Assembly (NCBI GenBank): GCA_022866195.1
Contig: JALHUF010000420.1
Coordinates: forward strand, 1 to 6,716
Length of the DNA: 6,716 nucleotides
Reading direction: 5' to 3'
Source: Terriglobia bacterium
Lineage (GTDB): Bacteria; Acidobacteriota; Terriglobia; UBA7540
Shown here: positions 4,382 through 6,716 of the stretch, one piece after another
How positions within the stretch are numbered: position 1 is the first letter of the stretch
How the letters are laid out: each line of letters opens with the position of its first letter
The notes under the pieces: model-generated
Databases searched by the model: none
Seen by the model: only the letters and a program-made list of their open reading frames with translations
Told to the model about the DNA's origin: nothing
Made by a program: the position numbers and the translations under genes

Positions 4382-6716
4382 CTAGTCCTGTACCGCGACC
4401 ACTTGCAGGATTTCGTCCATCGTGGTCCAGCCATTTTCCAGCAGCCACACAGAGTACTCCTTCAGCGTCATCATGCCATTCAGAACGCCCAAGTGAGCGA
4501 TCTCCTCGGACTTACCGCCCTGGGTTACCAGCCGCCGCAACTCCGCGTTCATCCGCAACACTTCATACACGCCCACGCGGCCCTTGTAGCCGGTGAAGGA
4601 GCAGTTATCGCAACCCTTCTGCCGGTAGAAAGTGAGCTGCCGGTCAGCAGGAATGCCCATGTACTTCAGGGACAGCTCATCCGGTTGGTAAGACTCCTTG
4701 CAGGACTGGCAAAGCCGCCGGGTCAAGCGCTGGGCGATGACCCCGATGGTGGAACTGGACATCAGGAAGGGCTCGATGCCCATTTCACCCAGGCGGGTGA
4801 AGGCTCCGGTGGCGTCGTTAGTGTGGAGGGTGGTGAAGACCAAGTGGCCCGTCAGCGCTGCCTCCACAGCGATCTTGGCGGTCTCCTTGTCGCGCGTCTC
4901 CCCCACCAGGATGATGTCGGGGTCCTGCCGCAGGAAGGCGCGGAGGATGCGGGCAAAATCGAGGCCGATCTCCTTGTGGGCCTGCACCTGGTTGATGCGC
5001 GGCAGGTCGTACTCGATGGGGTCCTCGGCGGTGGAGATATTCACATCGGGATCGTTGAGTTCGGCAAGCCCGCTGTACAAAGTCGTCGTCTTGCCGGAAC
5101 CGGTGGGCCCGGTGACGTAGATGATGCCGTAGGGCTGGGCAATCATATCGCGCACCAGGGCGAGCGTTTCCTGGTGGAGAATCAACCTGTCGAGGCCCAA
5201 TAGCGTGTTCGACTTGTCGAGGATGCGCATGCAGATCTTCTCGCCCCACTTCGAGGGGATGGTCGAAACGCGGAAGTCGATGGGGCGGTCCTCCATGCGC
5301 ACGCTGATGCGGCCGTCCTGGGGCAACCGCTTCTCCGCGATATCGAGCTTCGACAGAATCTTGAAGCGGGAAATCAGACCCATCTGGACCTTCTTGGGCA
5401 GCACCTGGACCTGCTGGAGCACGCCATCGATCCGGAAGCGCACGGCCACTTCCTTCTCCTGCGGTTCGATGTGGATGTCGCTGGCTGCCTTCTTGATGGC
5501 CAGGGCCAGGATGCTGTTGGCCATACGAATGATGGGCGCGTCTTCGGCGGAGCGGGAGAGGTCGGTGACGCTTTCCGCGGCCTGCTGGCCTTCGTCCACC
5601 TCGATGGACTTCAGGGCCTCGCTTTGGAGGGATTCGAGGATTCCTTCCATAGTATCGCTTTGGGCCAGCGCCTTCGCCGCCTCGGCCGCGACCTTCTCGC
5701 CTGCCGTGCTCTTCATCAGCGCCAAGGCCTGTTCCTTGGCGCGCGCTTTCTGCTCTTCCTCCTTCTTCAGGAGCTCCACATAAGTGGTGCTCATGAAGCG
5801 CTTGAAATCGTCCTCGGAAGTCACCACGGGCTCAATGATGACGCCCTTGATGATGCGCCGCACGTCGTCAAGGGCAATCAAGTTGTTGGGGTTCACCATG
5901 GCCAGCGTAAGGCGGTTGTTGGCAAACCCGGCGGGGATGATTTTGTGCTGCAACAGCATCTGCTGGGGCAGTAAACCCAGGACGCGCGCATCAAATCGCA
6001 GCCGGCGCAGGTTGACGTATTCCAGACCGGTCTGCTCGTTCGATTCCTCCAGGCGCTGGGCCAGGACGCGGCTGAGCGTCAAGGCGACTTTGGGATGGGC
6101 GCGGATTATCTCTTCGAAGTCGCTGCTTTCCAGCGCGCTGCACAAGGTGGGCTCCAGCGTCCTGACCGTCGCCGTCCGCGGCTTGCCGGTCAGCAAGGAC
6201 ATTTCTCCAAAGCAGGCGCCCCCCTTCAGCTCGGTCAGCAGAAACTCAATTCCCGTGTTGGGGTCTTTCTTGCGGACTTCCACCGACCCGCCATTGATGA
6301 AGAACATCGAGTCGCCCGGCCCGCCTTCCTTCACCACGACCATGTTGGGCGGAAACTCGCGCCGTTTCAGTTTGCTCTCGACCAGCAGGCATTCCTCATA
6401 GGAGAGAGCGCTAAACAGATCGATCTTCTGCAGGTAGTGAGTGCGGGGAGGCAAGGGTTCCGGCACGGTCGCAGCCCTTTCTGCCTGCGGGGCGACGGGG
6501 GGAGAGCTTGCTGCGGCTGGCGCCGGCTTCGCCTCTGCCGGAGGTGGCGCAGGCTCGACGGCTGCCGCGGCCACGGTGGGTAGAGCGGAGGCGGCGGCCT
6601 TGAGTGGTTCAACCGTCACCACTTGCTGACAGCTGTGGCAGCGAATGCGAAATGACGTGGCCGGGATCTTCGCGTCGTCCACCTTCGACGCGGCCCCGCA
6701 GTGTGTGCAGTGAATA
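4382..6716 (-). CDS. PilB/GspE-type assembly ATPase with zinc ribbon and cyclic-nucleotide-binding domain (5' end cut)
   Basis: 777 residues are visible; the start lies beyond the right edge. The GTG at 6682 is not the start, because the open frame continues to the edge and encodes half of a zinc ribbon. Numbering from the first visible codon: zinc ribbon (C3-x2-C6 and C26-x2-C29, MJ0042-like); Ala/Pro-rich linker (36-93); cyclic-nucleotide-binding domain (about 98-225) with phosphate-binding cassette FGEMSLLTGKPRTATV (169-184); T2SSE_N domain (233-312); a charged helical stretch (313-380); then the ATPase. The ATPase shows GPTGSGKTT (Walker A, 536-544, K542), an Asp-box and Walker-B region ending in GETRDKET (605-612), the His-box HTNDA (631-635), and the C-terminal zinc site CQSC (669-672) and CDNC (702-705). 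The C-terminus is complete. This hexameric motor drives type IV pilus extension or type II secretion from the cytoplasmic face of the inner membrane. No pilus neighbours are visible, so PilB and GspE cannot be told apart. Confidence 0.9.
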   Translation of the reverse strand, partial: IHCTHCGAASKVDDAKIPATSFRIRCHSCQQVVTVEPLKAAASALPTVAAAAVEPAPPPAEAKPAPAAASSPPVAPQAERAATVPEPLPPRTHYLQKIDLFSALSYEECLLVESKLKRREFPPNMVVVKEGGPGDSMFFINGGSVEVRKKDPNTGIEFLLTELKGGACFGEMSLLTGKPRTATVRTLEPTLCSALESSDFEEIIRAHPKVALTLSRVLAQRLEESNEQTGLEYVNLRRLRFDARVLGLLPQQMLLQHKIIPAGFANNRLTLAMVNPNNLIALDDVRRIIKGVIIEPVVTSEDDFKRFMSTTYVELLKKEEEQKARAKEQALALMKSTAGEKVAAEAAKALAQSDTMEGILESLQSEALKSIEVDEGQQAAESVTDLSRSAEDAPIIRMANSILALAIKKAASDIHIEPQEKEVAVRFRIDGVLQQVQVLPKKVQMGLISRFKILSKLDIAEKRLPQDGRISVRMEDRPIDFRVSTIPSKWGEKICMRILDKSNTLLGLDRLILHQETLALVRDMIAQPYGIIYVTGPTGSGKTTTLYSGLAELNDPDVNISTAEDPIEYDLPRINQVQAHKEIGLDFARILRAFLRQDPDIILVGETRDKETAKIAVEAALTGHLVFTTLHTNDATGAFTRLGEMGIEPFLMSSSTIGVIAQRLTRRLCQSCKESYQPDELSLKYMGIPADRQLTFYRQKGCDNCSFTGYKGRVGVYEVLRMNAELRRLVTQGGKSEEIAHLGVLNGMMTLKEYSVWLLENGWTTMDEILQVVAVQD

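Noticed and set aside
3976..4596. Plus-strand open frame of 206 codons opposite the kinase and the ATPase end
   Set aside because: Runs across two well-supported minus-strand genes and the hairpin between them, and its translation looks non-coding.
4403..5203. Long plus-strand open frame antisense to the ATPase gene (266 codons)
   Set aside because: It lies opposite the ATPase core whose motifs are unmistakable, has no ribosome binding site and resembles no protein; GC-rich genes commonly leave such open frames.
1..6716. CRISPR arrays, tRNA or rRNA genes, insertion sequences, attachment sites, defence systems
   Set aside because: No direct-repeat arrays, cloverleaf or rRNA-like sequence, transposase or integrase motifs, or terminal inverted repeats could be seen on either strand.

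Overview
The window is a GC-rich bacterial chromosomal segment. The gene content suits a diderm with type IV pili or type II secretion, most likely an Acidobacteriota-like soil or sediment bacterium. That assignment is inference from protein styles: an M48 protease with DUF5666-like N-terminal repeats, a DUF4410-like exported protein, and a PilB/GspE ATPase carrying a cyclic-nucleotide-binding domain. No rRNA, tRNA, IS element, CRISPR array or phage gene is visible. Coding density is ordinary, with short gaps.

Layout from left to right. (1) Positions 1-211, minus strand: the N-terminal end of a SIS-domain sugar-phosphate isomerase/aminotransferase-like protein, cut by the window edge. (2) 376-1008, plus: a small exported protein resembling the YajG lipoprotein family but with no lipobox. 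(3) 1083-1577, minus: a small DUF4410-like secreted protein, convergent with gene 2 across an 11-bp perfect hairpin. (4) 1578-1769: a compact divergent promoter region. (5) 1770-3156, plus: an exported M48 metalloprotease with two N-terminal OB-like repeats, broken by an apparent one-base frameshift near 2536-2560. (6) 3349-4302, minus: a BadF/BadG-type sugar kinase, probably for N-acetylglucosamine. (7) 4382-6716, minus: a large PilB/GspE-type ATPase with an N-terminal zinc ribbon and a cyclic-nucleotide-binding domain, running off the right edge.

How the genes may work together. The SIS protein and the kinase are a familiar amino-sugar (cell-wall recycling) pairing, but here about 3 kb of envelope genes lies between them. 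The three exported proteins (YajG-like, DUF4410-like, M48) look like envelope maintenance functions; no shared operon links them. The ATPase powers pilus assembly or secretion, and its architecture suggests allosteric input from a cyclic nucleotide. The kinase start lies just downstream of a strong hairpin that follows the ATPase gene, so kinase expression may depend on readthrough or on that structure.

I see no convincing wholly new system. The points most worth a second look are the domain architecture of the ATPase, the frameshift in the M48 gene and the hairpin over the kinase leader.
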